A stretch of 64,000 nt of DNA from Streptomyces sp. R41 (GTDB taxonomy: Bacteria > Actinomycetota > Actinomycetes > Streptomycetales > Streptomycetaceae), in contig NZ_CP163443.1 of NCBI RefSeq assembly GCF_041053055.1, positions 9,221,001-9,285,000 on the forward strand, written 5' to 3'. Each line of letters begins with the position of its first letter. Position 1 is the stretch's first letter. The translations under genes were made by a program, and so were the position numbers. The notes beneath the pieces are model-generated. The model saw only the letters and a program-made list of their open reading frames with translations. It made no database searches and was not told where the DNA came from. Shown here piece by piece: positions 24,853 to 34,028 of the stretch.

Positions 24853-26040
24853 GTGCGTCCCGTCCACTTCGCGGCCGCCCGCCGCACCCCCATCGGCAAG
24901 TTGCGCGGAGCCCTGTCCTCCGTGCGGCCCGACGACCTCGCCGCGACCGTCGTCCGCGGCCTGGTCGCCGAGGTGCCCGCGCTCGACCCGGCCCGCATCG
25001 ACGACGTCTACTGGGGCGCCGCCAACCAGGCGGGCGAGGACAACCGCAATGTGGCCCGGATGGCCGCGCTGCTCGCCGGGCTGCCCGAGTCCGTGCCCGG
25101 CGCCACGGTCAACCGGCTCTGCGCCTCCGGCCTCGAAGCGGTCACCACGGCGGCCCGCGCCATCGCCGCCGGCGAGGCCGACATCGTGCTCGCCGGCGGT
25201 TCCGAGTCCATGAGCCGCGCCCCCTTCGTCCTGCCCCGCCCCGACGAGGCCCTGCCGCCCCGCATCGAGACCATCGACACCCGGCTCGGCTGGCGTCTGG
25301 TCAACCCCGCGATGAAGGAGCTGCACGGGCTCCTGTCGATGGGGGAGACCGCCGAGGAGGTCGCCGAGCGGTACGGCGTCTCGCGCGAGCGCCAGGACGC
25401 GTTCGCGCTGCGCAGCCACCAGCGCGCCGCGGACGCCCGCAAGAACGGGCACTTCGACGCCGAACTACTGCCCGTGGAGCGTCCCGACGGTGTCGTCGTC
25501 GACAGTGACGAATGCGTACGGGAGGACACCTCGCTCGACAAGCTGTCCCGCCTCAAGCCGGTGTTCCGCGAGGGCGGCACGGTCACCGCGGGCAACGCCT
25601 CGCCGATGAACGACGGCGCGGCCGGAGTCCTGCTGGTCAGCGAGGAGGCCCTGAACGAACTGGGGCTGGAGTCCCTCGGACGCTATGTCGCCGGCGCCTC
25701 GGCCGGCGTCCACCCCGACGTCATGGGCATCGGCCCCGTCCCCGCCACGCAGAAGGCACTCGGGCGCGTCGGCTGGAGCATCGGTGACATCGAGGAGGCC
25801 GAGTTCAACGAGGCGTTCGCGGCGCAGGCCCTCGCCAGCGTGGACCGCCTGGGCATCGACCCGGACCTCGTCAACCCGACCGGCGGCGCCATCGCCCTCG
25901 GCCACCCGCTCGGCTGCTCGGGCGCCCGTATCCTCACCACTCTGCTGCACCGCATGCGCCGCACGGGAGCCGCGCGCGGCCTGGCCACGATGTGCGTCGG
26001 CGTCGGCCAGGGCAGCGCCGTCCTGATCGAGCGCGGCTGA
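24853..26040 (+). CDS. Acetyl-CoA C-acyltransferase (thiolase)
   Basis: 395 residues from the GTG with AGGAG seven bases upstream. The nucleophile cysteine is in VNRLCASGLEAV (about Cys90). LAGGSESMSRAPFVLPR, NASPMNDGAAGVLLV and GGAIALGHPLGCSGARI (catalytic His) follow, and the second cysteine is in ATMCVGVGQGSAVL. This is a full-length degradative-type thiolase such as PcaF/FadA. It cleaves 3-oxoacyl-CoA, and the neighbouring disrupted acyl-CoA ligase suggests fatty or aromatic acid breakdown. Confidence 0.94.
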   Translation: MRPVHFAAARRTPIGKLRGALSSVRPDDLAATVVRGLVAEVPALDPARIDDVYWGAANQAGEDNRNVARMAALLAGLPESVPGATVNRLCASGLEAVTTAARAIAAGEADIVLAGGSESMSRAPFVLPRPDEALPPRIETIDTRLGWRLVNPAMKELHGLLSMGETAEEVAERYGVSRERQDAFALRSHQRAADARKNGHFDAELLPVERPDGVVVDSDECVREDTSLDKLSRLKPVFREGGTVTAGNASPMNDGAAGVLLVSEEALNELGLESLGRYVAGASAGVHPDVMGIGPVPATQKALGRVGWSIGDIEEAEFNEAFAAQALASVDRLGIDPDLVNPTGGAIALGHPLGCSGARILTTLLHRMRRTGAARGLATMCVGVGQGSAVLIERG

Positions 26041-26199
26041 AGTCCCGTACTCCGCCCAGCGAGAGTCCGCCTGCGAGTTTCCATGAGTTCTGGGGCGCCC
26101 GCCAAGTGCCCGTGAATACGTGGCCGGGGCTGTCGCCAGACCGTGGGCAGCCCCCAACCGGTTCAGAGCCGCACCAGCAAGGAAACGGAGCATTCCTCC

Positions 26200-26487
26200 A
26201 TGGCAACCCTGTCCCTCGCCGCGAACCTCGCCGAGAACGCCCGCCGCCGTCCGGACCGGACGGCGCTCGTCGAGGGCGAGCTGCGTCTCACCTTCGCCGA
26301 GGTGTGGCGGCGCGCCCGGGCCCAGGCCGGCGCCCTCGTCGGCCTGGGCGTGCGGCCGGGGGACCGGGTGGCGCTGATGGCGCCGAACACGGCGGAGTTC
26401 CCGCACGCCTACTACGCGATCGCGGCGGCGGGCGGTGTGGTCGTCCCCGTCCATCTGCTGCTGTCGCAGGCCGAGGTCGAACACGTA
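26200..26487 (+). pseudogene. Acyl-CoA ligase, N-terminal fragment (interrupted by IS element)
   Basis: The ATG follows GGAG. The first 96 residues match the start of AMP-forming fatty acyl-CoA ligases (LAENARRRPDRTALVEGELR; GVRPGDRVALMAPNTAEFPH; GGVVVPVHLLLSQAEVEHV). The frame then enters the IS200/IS605 end. The missing part resumes in frame at 28300. Precise loss of the element would give EVEHV joined to IKLKDSGASLL. Confidence 0.9.
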
Positions 26488-26502
26488 GTCAACTACCCGT
26501 CG

Positions 26503-27741
26503 CTAAGGCGATGGGCTTGCACACCGGGCATCACTGGCGGTGATGTGTCGTTTGCGTCCAGCCCCACTCGGTGGTGTTCGGGATGGGGCAGGGGCCGTTG
26601 ACGTGACCCCGCGTCGCCACAACTCCCAGGCGCGGGCCCGGATATTGCGGGAGCCATTCCGGTCCGCGTGATCAACGAATCCGCAGTTCCGGCACGCGAA
26701 CCAGGCCTGCGAGACCCGGTTCGCCCTGTCGAGGTGCCCGCACTCGGCGCAGGTGCGGGATGTGTACGCCGGATCGACGTACACCACCGGCACTCCCGCC
26801 CGGCGGGCCTTGTATCCGATGAACGCTCCCAGCTGGGCAAAGGACCAGCTGGAGTGGGTGGCCCGTTGGGGCTTGCGAAGCCGTACCCGCTCGCGGATGC
26901 CTGTCAGGTCTTCAAGGGCGATCCCGCGACCGGTGCGTTCTGCCTCGGCCACCACATGCTTCGCGATCTTGTGGTTGATGTCCCTCGCCCGCCGGGCTTC
27001 CTTGCCCCGCCGCTTCTTGGCACGGCGTTTGGCGGACGGGGTGTTCTTCTTCTGCAGCTTGGCCCGCAGGCCGCGCTCGCGGACCCGGATGCGGTTCAGC
27101 TCGCGCCCGGCCATGATTTCGCCGTCCGAGGTGGTGGCGATGTTCACGATGCCCAGGTCGACCCCGACGAAATCCACCGGAGTCGGGTTCAACTCCGTCT
27201 CGGGGACCTCGCACGTGGCGTTCAGGAACCACATGCCGTCCCGTTCCAGCAGGTCGGACTCACCCTTGCGGTACAGGGCCAGCGTGGCCAGCTGCTCCGG
27301 TGAGGCGGTAAACGCCACGCCCCTGAGGCGGCCCGCCACGGTCCAGATCGACACCGTCCGGTCCGGGATCTGCCAGGACAGCATGCGGTCGTCGTATGGC
27401 TGCGCGCCCTGCGGGCGGAAGGCGATCGGCTTCTCGGTCGCCCGGCGGTAACGGCGGGAGCCAACCTGCCCCAGATTTCCTGCCGTCAGGTTCGCCTTCA
27501 GCACGATGTACGCGTCACAGGTCTTCTTGATCGCGTGCTGGGCGGCCTGCGCGCCCAGGTTCCAGCGGGACTTGACCTCGCCGTAAGTGAGCTTGCGCAG
27601 GGCGAAGTTCTTAAACTCCCCGCGCACGAAGGCGATCTCGCTCACCCAGGTGGCGGCCTCGTTGCACGCCCGCAGGGTCGCCTCAAGCACCGACGCCTGC
27701 ACAGGCGTCGGCAGCAGCTTCACCTGCACCACCAACTTCAC
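26503..27741 (-). CDS. tnpB: TnpB RNA-guided nuclease of IS200/IS605 element
   Basis: 412 residues from ATG. The RuvC catalytic residues are all visible: Asp in FVGVDLGIVNIATTSDG, Glu in GIALEDLTGIRERV, and Asp in VDHADRNGSRNIRARA. A zinc ribbon (TCAECGH, then ACRNCGF) lies before the last motif, and the basic bridging region KRRAKKRRGKEARRARD is present. TnpB proteins cut DNA guided by an RNA copied from the tnpB 3' end and element end, helping retain the element. Here the tnpB 3' end reaches the left element end, so the guide would be the flanking ligase sequence. It appears intact. Confidence 0.92.
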   Translation of the reverse strand: MKLVVQVKLLPTPVQASVLEATLRACNEAATWVSEIAFVRGEFKNFALRKLTYGEVKSRWNLGAQAAQHAIKKTCDAYIVLKANLTAGNLGQVGSRRYRRATEKPIAFRPQGAQPYDDRMLSWQIPDRTVSIWTVAGRLRGVAFTASPEQLATLALYRKGESDLLERDGMWFLNATCEVPETELNPTPVDFVGVDLGIVNIATTSDGEIMAGRELNRIRVRERGLRAKLQKKNTPSAKRRAKKRRGKEARRARDINHKIAKHVVAEAERTGRGIALEDLTGIRERVRLRKPQRATHSSWSFAQLGAFIGYKARRAGVPVVYVDPAYTSRTCAECGHLDRANRVSQAWFACRNCGFVDHADRNGSRNIRARAWELWRRGVTSTAPAPSRTPPSGAGRKRHITASDARCASPSP

Positions 27742-27770
27742 TCCCCCAGGCTAGCTACAAGAATTGATCT

Positions 27771-28199
27771 GTGTCACCGAGATGGGAACCAAACCCCCAT
27801 ATACGCAGGGGACGTAGCGTCGTCTATTCTCTGCACGCACACTTGGTCTTCACCCCGAAGTACCGGCGCGGTCCGTTCACCGACGAGATCCTCACGCACT
27901 GCGAGGAGATCATGCGGGACGTGTGCGCGGATTTCGGCGCTGAGCTGCACGAGTTCAACGGCGAGAAGGACTATGTGCACCTGCTGGTCCACTACCCGCC
28001 CAAGATCGCTCTGTCCCGGCTGGTCGGCTCGCTCAAAGGCGTCTCCGCGCGCCGCCTGCGCCAGGAATTCCCCGACCACATCCGCCGCTACCTGTGGGGC
28101 GACCACCTCTGGTGCCCGTCCTACTTCGCCGCCTCCGCAGGTGGCGCACCCCTCACGGTCATCAAGGAGTACATCGACAACCAGAAACGTCCCGGGTGA
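27771..28199 (+). CDS. tnpA: TnpA Y1 transposase of IS200/IS605 element
   Basis: 142 residues, start at GTG, 29 bases from the divergent tnpB start. IS200-type features: YSLHAHLVFTPKYRRGPF, the HUH motif in KDYVHLLVHYPPK, SRLVGSLKGVSARRLRQ, DHLWCPSYFAASAGGAP, and the catalytic tyrosine in TVIKEYIDNQ. It acts as a dimer on single-stranded DNA at the hairpins. The length is normal for the family and no frameshift is seen, so the element may still be mobile. Confidence 0.92.
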   Translation: MSPRWEPNPHIRRGRSVVYSLHAHLVFTPKYRRGPFTDEILTHCEEIMRDVCADFGAELHEFNGEKDYVHLLVHYPPKIALSRLVGSLKGVSARRLRQEFPDHIRRYLWGDHLWCPSYFAASAGGAPLTVIKEYIDNQKRPG

Positions 28200-28299
28200 G
28201 CCATCAGCGGCTCCGCCGCCACGACACGGCGGCGCTCCGCACCGCCCCACCAAGGATGCGATTTCACCCAGGCGTAAACGCCCGGGGCTCCTCGCAAGA

Positions 28300-29526
28300 A
28301 TCAAGCTGAAGGACAGCGGCGCGAGCCTGCTGCTCTGCCACCCGGCGCAGGCCGACACCGGCGCCGCCGCCGCACGGGCCCTCGGCGTCCAGGTCGTCAC
28401 GCTGGGCGCCGAGTTCGAGAAGCTCGCGGCCGACGCCGAACCGCTGCCGTCGTACGTCACCCGCGAGGCGGACGACCCCGCGGTCGTCTTCTACACCAGC
28501 GGCACGACCGGTGTCCCCAAGGGCGCCGTACTCAGCCACTTCAACCTGGTGATGAACGCGACGGTCAATGCCTTCGACGCCAACGACATCCGCCCCGACG
28601 ACATCGCGCTGGGCGCGCTGCCGCTGTTCCACGCCTTCGGGCAGACGGTGTCCATGAACTCGACCTGGCGGGCGGGGGCGATGCTCGTGTTGCTGCCGCG
28701 CTTCGACGCGGCGCGCGCCATCGAGTTGATGGTCGAAGAGCGTGTGAACACCTTTCACGGGGTGCCGACGATGTTCGTGGGTCTCGCGGCCGCGGCCAGC
28801 ACGGCGGAGACTTTGCCCGAACTGCGCGTGTGCGTCTCCGGAGGCGCCTCGCTGCCGGTCGCCGTACTGGAACGCTTCGAGGAGGCGTTCGGGGCGAAGA
28901 TCTACGAAGGGTACGGACTGTCGGAGACCTCGCCGACCGCGTCCGTGAACCAGCCCCTGTTCGGCATGAAGGCGGGCACCATCGGCCACCCGCTCTGGGG
29001 CGTGGACGTGGAGATCGCGCGCGCCGAGGTCGAGGGGCGCGTCGAGCTGCTGCCGCCGGGGGAGCTGGGCGAGGTCGTCATCCGCGGCCACAATGTCTTC
29101 TCCGGCTATCTGGGCCGGCCCGAGGCGACCGCGGAGGCCGTGGTCGACGGCTGGTTCCGCACCGGTGACCTGGGCACCAAGGACGACGAGGGCTTTCTCA
29201 GGATCGTCGACCGCAAGAAGGACGTCATCATTCGCGGCGGCTACAACGTCTACCCGCGAGAGGTCGAGGAGGTTCTGGTGCGTCACCCCGGCATCGCCCA
29301 GGTCGCGGTGATCGGCCTGCCGGACGAGCTGCACGGCGTGGAGGTGTGCGCGGTCGTCGTGCGCGCTCCGGGAACCGCGCAGGACGCGGTGGAGATCACC
29401 GACTGGTCCAAGAAACACCTGGGCCGCCACAAGTACCCGCGTCGCGTGGAGTTCACCGACGCGCTTCCGCTTGGCCCGAGCATGAAGGTCCTCAAGCGGG
29501 AGCTGCGGGCGCGCTACAGGAGCTGA
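28300..29526 (+). pseudogene. Acyl-CoA ligase, C-terminal fragment (interrupted by IS element)
   Basis: About 408 residues resume the ligase in the same frame. The P-loop VVFYTSGTTGVPKGAVLSH, the A5-type GYGLSETSPTASVN, the hinge GWFRTGDLGTKDDEGFLRIV and DRKKDVIIRGGYNVYPREVE are intact. The closing lysine is in SMKVLKREL. Apart from the 1.8-kb insertion no damage is visible, so the disruption is probably recent. The intact enzyme would activate a fatty or related acid for the thiolase pathway. Confidence 0.9.
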
Positions 29527-29623
29527 CGCGGCGGGTCTCCTTGCGCGACGGTCCTGCTGAAGGGGTCAACTGGCGAGACGCTCCTTACGTCAGGAGATAC
29601 GTGGGCTTAGCATCGGTCCCCGC

Positions 29624-30397
29624 ATGAACACGATGACGCTCTGGCACATATCCGTAGGGGAGTTCGCCGCTCTCGCCGCCGCGGCTCTGCTCGTCGGCTT
29701 CTCGAAGACCGCTGTGAGCGGGGCCAACACGGTCAGCCTGGCGATCTTCGCCGCCGTGCTGCCCGCCCGCGCCTCGACCGGCGTCCTCCTGCCCATCCTG
29801 ATCGTCGGGGACGTGCTCGCCGTGCTCACCTATCGGCGGCATGCCCACTGGCCGACGCTGTGGCGGCTGTTCCCCGCGGTCGCCGCGGGCGTCGTCTTCG
29901 GCACGCTGTTCCTGGTGTGGGCCGACGACGGGGTCGTACGGACCTCGATCGGCGCGATCCTGCTGCTGATGGCGGCGGTCACCGTGTGGCGCCGCCGGGC
30001 CGCCGCGCAGGACGACGAACCCGACTCGGTGGCGACGCGCACGGGCCGGATCAAGGCCCGTTCGTACGGGGTGCTCGGCGGCTTCACGACGATGGTCGCC
30101 AACGCGGGCGGCCCGGTGATGTCGATGTATCTCCTGTCGGCGGGCTTCAGGAAGCTGGGCTTCCTCGGCACGTCGGCCTTCTTCTTCCTGATCGTCAATG
30201 TGTCGAAGGTGCCGTTCAGCGTGGGACTCGGCCTGATCGACGGCCACTCGCTGCTGTTGGACGCGGCGTTGGCGGCTTTCGTCGTGCCGGGGGCGTTCAT
30301 CGGCAAATGGGCCGTGAACCGAATCAACCAGCTGCTCTTCGAGCGGCTGGTGATCGCGGCGACGGTGGTGGGCGGGGTGCAGCTGCTGCTGCGCTGA
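29624..30397 (+). CDS. TauE/SafE-family membrane permease
   Basis: 257 residues. About eight hydrophobic helices run through the protein (GEFAALAAAALLVGFSKTAV; ILIVGDVLAVLTY; IGAILLLMAAVTVW; LLLDAALAAFVVPGAFIGKW). The family motif GFSKTAVSGANTVSLAIFAA occurs in the first helix pair and its echo GGFTTMVANAGGPVMSMYL in the second half. Members export sulfite, sulfoacetate or related anions. It ends three bases from the convergent HAD gene. The substrate cannot be told. Confidence 0.9.
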   Translation: MNTMTLWHISVGEFAALAAAALLVGFSKTAVSGANTVSLAIFAAVLPARASTGVLLPILIVGDVLAVLTYRRHAHWPTLWRLFPAVAAGVVFGTLFLVWADDGVVRTSIGAILLLMAAVTVWRRRAAAQDDEPDSVATRTGRIKARSYGVLGGFTTMVANAGGPVMSMYLLSAGFRKLGFLGTSAFFFLIVNVSKVPFSVGLGLIDGHSLLLDAALAAFVVPGAFIGKWAVNRINQLLFERLVIAATVVGGVQLLLR

Positions 30398-30400
30398 CCG

Positions 30401-31213
30401 CTACTGGGGCGTGGCGGAGTTCAGCAGGGCGGGGAGATCCGCGAAGGAGTCCAGGACGTGGTCGGGTTCGCCGCTCGCCGCCTTATGGCTCTCGGGCAGG
30501 TACTTGCCGGTCTTGACGAGGACACCCGTGATTCCCGTGCGTTGCGCCGCGAGCACGTCCGACTCGATGTCGTCGCCGACCATCAGCGCCTCACCGGGAC
30601 CGACCCCGAGACGCGCCAGCGCCGTCTCGAAGAACGCGGGCGCCGGCTTGCCGGTGATCTCCGCCTCGGTGCGGGCCGCCCGCTCCAGGCCGAGCAGGAA
30701 CGCTCCGCTGTCGAGCTGCAGCCCCTGATCGGTGCGCCAGTACAGGTTGCGGTGCATGGCGATCAGCCGGGCGCCGTGCTGGAGGTGGCCGAAGGTCCGG
30801 TTGAGCGCGGCGTAGCCGAACTCGGGTCCGGCGCCGCCCACGACGACGACATCCGGCACGGTGTCCGTGTCGCGGTCGTCGTCGCTCTCGCCGACCAGCG
30901 TGACTCCCGCGAGGTCCTCGGCGATGTCACCGCTGTTCAGCAGGGAGCACCGGGCGCCCGGATGGCGGTCGGCGAGATACGCGGCGGTGACGGCGGGGGC
31001 GGTGAGGATGTCCTCGGCGTCCACGGGGAAGCCGGCTTCGCCCAGGGTCCCGGCGATCGACGCGCGCGTACGGGACGTCGTGTTGGTGACCAGGGCGACC
31101 CCGAGCCCTGACGCACGGATCTGCCGCAACGCCTCGACCGCGCCGGGCAGCGGCTGCCACGAGACCGTGAGCACACCGTCGATGTCGATCAGGACCGCGC
31201 GTACCGACTCCAT
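30401..31213 (-). CDS. HAD-superfamily hydrolase, NagD-like
   Basis: 270 residues from ATG 31213. HAD motifs: AVLIDIDGVLTVSW (motif I), ALVTNTTSRTRASI (motif II), the lysine in EITGKPAPAFFETAL (motif III) and LMVGDDIESDVLAAQ (motif IV). The C2-type cap between motifs II and III (VVVVGGAGPEFGYAALNRTF) is that of NagD-like phosphatases, which act on sugar or phospholysine-type phosphates. The substrate is unknown. Confidence 0.9.
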   Translation of the reverse strand: MESVRAVLIDIDGVLTVSWQPLPGAVEALRQIRASGLGVALVTNTTSRTRASIAGTLGEAGFPVDAEDILTAPAVTAAYLADRHPGARCSLLNSGDIAEDLAGVTLVGESDDDRDTDTVPDVVVVGGAGPEFGYAALNRTFGHLQHGARLIAMHRNLYWRTDQGLQLDSGAFLLGLERAARTEAEITGKPAPAFFETALARLGVGPGEALMVGDDIESDVLAAQRTGITGVLVKTGKYLPESHKAASGEPDHVLDSFADLPALLNSATPQ

Positions 31214-31450
31214 GCCCGGACGATACCGATCAGCACCCGCGCCGCGCATGCGCGCAGGCTTCCTGCGCCGACGGCTCACCCTGCCGGACCCGATGTGCGC
31301 GAGAGGTGTCGGTACCCGGGGCGCTGACCAGGTCACGTGGACATGGCCGGAGACCCACGGGATGCGCGGGCGGTGACCCTGCCGACCTGCTGCTTCCCGG
31401 GGTGGGACCCGAACCCCACGCCCCTACCCGGCCCCCGTACGCTCGAGGCC

Positions 31451-32197
31451 ATGGCCCCCCACGTCCTGGTCCTCGGCGGCACCACCGAGGCACGCGAACT
31501 CGCCGCCGAGCTGGCGACGCGTCCCGGTGTCCGGGTGACGACTTCCCTGGCGGGGCGCGTGTCGCGGCCGGGGGCGCTTGCGGGGGACGTACGGATCGGG
31601 GGATTCGGCGGAGCGGAGGGGCTCGCGGAGTGGCTGCGCGAGCACGGCGTGGACGCCGTGGTGGACGCGACGCACCCGTTCGCCTCCGCCATCACGGCGA
31701 ACGCCGCGCGGGCCGCGGCGGCGACCGGAGTCCCGGCCGTGGTGCTGCGCCGTCCTGGCTGGCGCCCCGGCCCCGGCGACCGGTGGCACTCGGCAGCATC
31801 CCTCGCCGAAGCCGCCGCGCTGCTCCCGGCGTTGGGCCGCCGCGTCTTCCTCACCACGGGCCGCCTGGGCCTCGCGGCCTTCACGGACCTCGCCGAACTC
31901 CACTTCCTCGTACGCTCGGTGGACGCGCCGGAGCCCCCGCTGCCCCCCGACGCCGAAGTACTCCTGGCACGCGGCCCGTTCACGCTGGACGGCGAGAAAA
32001 CCCTGCTGCGCGAGCACCACATCGACGTCCTGGTGACCAAGGACAGCGGCGGAGCCGCAACAGCGGCCAAACTCACGGCCGCCCGTGACCTCGGGCTTCC
32101 CGTGGTCGTCGTGCGCCGCCCCGACCTCCCCGACGGCGTGACCGCAGTACCGGACGTGACGACGGCCCTGACCCGGCTGGACCTCAGCCTCCGGTGA
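31451..32197 (+). CDS. cobK: Precorrin-6A reductase
   Basis: 248 residues. LVLGGTTEARELAAELA is the CobK/CbiJ opening. VDAVVDATHPFASAITANAA, AVVLRRPGWRPGPGDRW, RVFLTTGRLGLAAF and DVLVTKDSGGAATAAKLTAA are conserved landmarks. It reduces precorrin-6A to precorrin-6B with NADPH in the aerobic cobalamin pathway. The convergent cobF gene makes its substrate, which supports the call. Confidence 0.93.
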   Translation: MAPHVLVLGGTTEARELAAELATRPGVRVTTSLAGRVSRPGALAGDVRIGGFGGAEGLAEWLREHGVDAVVDATHPFASAITANAARAAAATGVPAVVLRRPGWRPGPGDRWHSAASLAEAAALLPALGRRVFLTTGRLGLAAFTDLAELHFLVRSVDAPEPPLPPDAEVLLARGPFTLDGEKTLLREHHIDVLVTKDSGGAATAAKLTAARDLGLPVVVVRRPDLPDGVTAVPDVTTALTRLDLSLR

Positions 32198-32400
32198 CGG
32201 CCGCCCGGATCCCGGTGGGCAGGCCGTTGGTCAGGTCCTCGACCAGGAGGCGCTCGGCGATGATGTCGAGGACGGCGCGGAGGGCCGCGCGGCCGCTGCC
32301 CCGTTCCATGCGATCGGCGCGCCGACTGCCCCAGGCGTTGCTGATGATCCGGCGGGCGCCCCGTGCGTGAGGGTCATCGGCGCGGCGTACCGTCGCGGGT
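32184..32400 (-). other. Unassigned C-terminal open frame
   Basis: Leftward translation gives about 65 residues ending RAALRAVLDIIAERLLVEDL and NGLPTGIRAAVTGG before a stop that overlaps the end of cobK. No start or family is recognised; it may be the tail of a lost regulator. The remaining gap to cobF is otherwise empty. Confidence 0.3.
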
Positions 32401-32433
32401 CACCTGCCCGTCGCACGGTCGCCGGGGCGTGCG

Positions 32434-33204
32434 CTACCCGCGCGGATGCCTGCGCAGCAGATACGTGTCCATGATCCATCCCTTGCGCTCCCGGGCCTCG
32501 GCCCGCAGACGCTCGATACGGGGAGCCGCCTCGGCTAGGGGACCGGAGGCGAGGATCTCGTCGGGCGTGCCTATGTAGGCGCCCCAGTAGATGTCGATGT
32601 CCTCGCCGGCGTACTGCCGGAACGTCTGGTGGGCGTCGAGCATGACGACCACGTCGTCGACACCCTCGGGGAAGCCTTCCGCGAGGCGGCGGCCCGTGGT
32701 GATCTGGACGGGCCGCGCGACCCGGTTCAGCCCCGTGCGGTGACGGGCGACGAGCGCGGAGACGCTGCTGATGCCGGGCACGACGTCGTACGTGAACGCC
32801 ACCGCGCCCCGGTCCAGGATCTCCTCCAGGATGCCGAGCGTGCTGTCGTACAGCGCGGGGTCGCCCCACACCAGGAACGCGCCGCTCTCGTCCTCGCCCA
32901 GCTCCTCGGCGATCAGCCGCTCGTAGATGGCCGCGCGGGCACTGCGCCAGTCCCCGACGGCCGGCGAGTACGCCGCGCCCCCCGCGGACCGGTCGCGGTC
33001 CGGGTCGCGGGCCTCGACCAGTCGATACGCCCCCTGCGGTATGTGCGCGTCGAGGATGTCACGGCGCAGCTGGACGAGGTCCGACTTCACCTCGCCCTTG
33101 TCCAGGATGAAGAACACGTCGGTGCTCCTCAGCGCCTTGACCGCCTGCAGCGTGAGCTGGTCGGGGTCGCCCGCCCCAATCCCGATGACATGAATCTTTC
33201 GCAC
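32434..33204 (-). CDS. cobF: Precorrin-6A synthase (deacetylating)
   Basis: 256 residues. The SAM-tetrapyrrole methylase opening IHVIGIGAGDPDQLTLQAVK is followed by the CobF-specific FFILDKGEVKSDLVQLRRDI. AFLVWGDPALYDSTLGILEE, VVPGISSVSALVARHRTGLN and WIMDTYLLRRHPRG come later. It methylates precorrin-5 at C-1 and releases the acetyl unit. It is convergent with cobK; the other cobalamin genes lie outside the window. Confidence 0.94.
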   Translation of the reverse strand: MRKIHVIGIGAGDPDQLTLQAVKALRSTDVFFILDKGEVKSDLVQLRRDILDAHIPQGAYRLVEARDPDRDRSAGGAAYSPAVGDWRSARAAIYERLIAEELGEDESGAFLVWGDPALYDSTLGILEEILDRGAVAFTYDVVPGISSVSALVARHRTGLNRVARPVQITTGRRLAEGFPEGVDDVVVMLDAHQTFRQYAGEDIDIYWGAYIGTPDEILASGPLAEAAPRIERLRAEARERKGWIMDTYLLRRHPRG

Positions 33205-33283
33205 ACCGAGAGTCTGCCGTACGCCACTGACAGTGGACGCACCGCACCCGGGATCGGCACCGGCCCGACGCGGCGGTGCCCGG

Positions 33284-33808
33284 TCAGTCCCCTCGCCCGC
33301 GCAACCGTGGTGCCCACGCCTCCGCGCTGATCGCCTTGCCCTCCCGCTCCACGACCCCCGCCAATTCCCGCGCCCAGGCGCTCAGTTCCGCGAGGTCCAT
33401 TCCGTACGGCCGCCCCCGGCCGGTCTCCGACGCCCACTCCTCGGCCGCGCCGGCGCCGCGCCGCAGCAGCCGGGCGCCGCCCGTCGTGTTCCCCCGGGCC
33501 GCATGCGTGAGGCCCACCGCGAGCTGGGCCAGACCACGCCAGAGCGCGCGCTCGTCCTCGGGCCCGGACTTCCAGGCGTCCTCGAAGACCTCGTGCGCGT
33601 GAAACGGCTTCCCCGCCTCCAGCAGCGCCTGCGCCTCGGCGACACTCTCCTCGGGGCCGCGTACGACGCCTTCCGGCTGCCGTTCCACACCGTCCGCGCC
33701 GTACGGCAGGGGTCGCCCCAGCCCGTCGCGCGGCCGGGCGTTCCGCGCCCGCCCCGCCGTGTCCCGATCACGCCCGCCGCCCTGCCGAGCCTCAGATGTC
33801 CCACTCAT
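33284..33808 (-). CDS. DUF309-domain protein
   Basis: 174 residues. After a charged low-complexity N-terminus of about 50 residues comes the DUF309 core: AEAQALLEAGKPFHAHEVFE, then DAWKSGPEDERALWRGLAQL and AVGLTHAARGNTTGGARLLR. This is a small helical domain of unknown biochemical role, common near cobalamin or housekeeping genes in Streptomyces. It lies just upstream of, and opposite to, the first tRNA-Pro gene. Confidence 0.88.
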   Translation of the reverse strand: MSGTSEARQGGGRDRDTAGRARNARPRDGLGRPLPYGADGVERQPEGVVRGPEESVAEAQALLEAGKPFHAHEVFEDAWKSGPEDERALWRGLAQLAVGLTHAARGNTTGGARLLRRGAGAAEEWASETGRGRPYGMDLAELSAWARELAGVVEREGKAISAEAWAPRLRGRGD

Positions 33809-33908
33809 ACGCCGATTGTCGCGCGCCCCGCGCCCCCTTCGGAGCAGCCCACGACGTGGGGTAAAGTTCTGTTCGCACGATCACGCGGGTCACCGCGGGT
33901 GAACGCAT

Positions 33909-33982
<74 letters not shown>

Positions 33983-33988
33983 CGGTGC

Positions 33989-34028
33989 GAAGGGTCTTCG
34001 CAGGCGGGAGCCTGTGGGGGCCCTTTTT
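33989..34028 (+). terminator. tRNA-Pro transcription terminator
   Basis: AAGGGTC pairs with GGGCCCTT around an inner GCAGGC/GCCTGT stem and is followed by five T residues. It sits seven bases after the tRNA. Confidence 0.82.

Larger units (their letters stand above)
26488..28299. mobile_element. IS200/IS605-family insertion sequence with tnpA and tnpB
   Basis: About 1.81 kb carrying divergent tnpB (leftward) and Y1 tnpA (rightward) inside the ligase gene. Each end has a subterminal hairpin: 26497-26516 (CCCGTCGC, loop TAAG, GCGATGGG) and 28268-28287 (CCCAGGCG, loop TAAA, CGCCCGGG). There are no terminal inverted repeats and no target duplication, as expected for this family. Read on the minus strand, the element is preceded by TTGAT (28304-28300) and ends in TTGAC (26492-26488), resembling ISDra2 cleavage sites. 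The boundaries are inferred from this and from the ligase frame. Confidence 0.85.
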
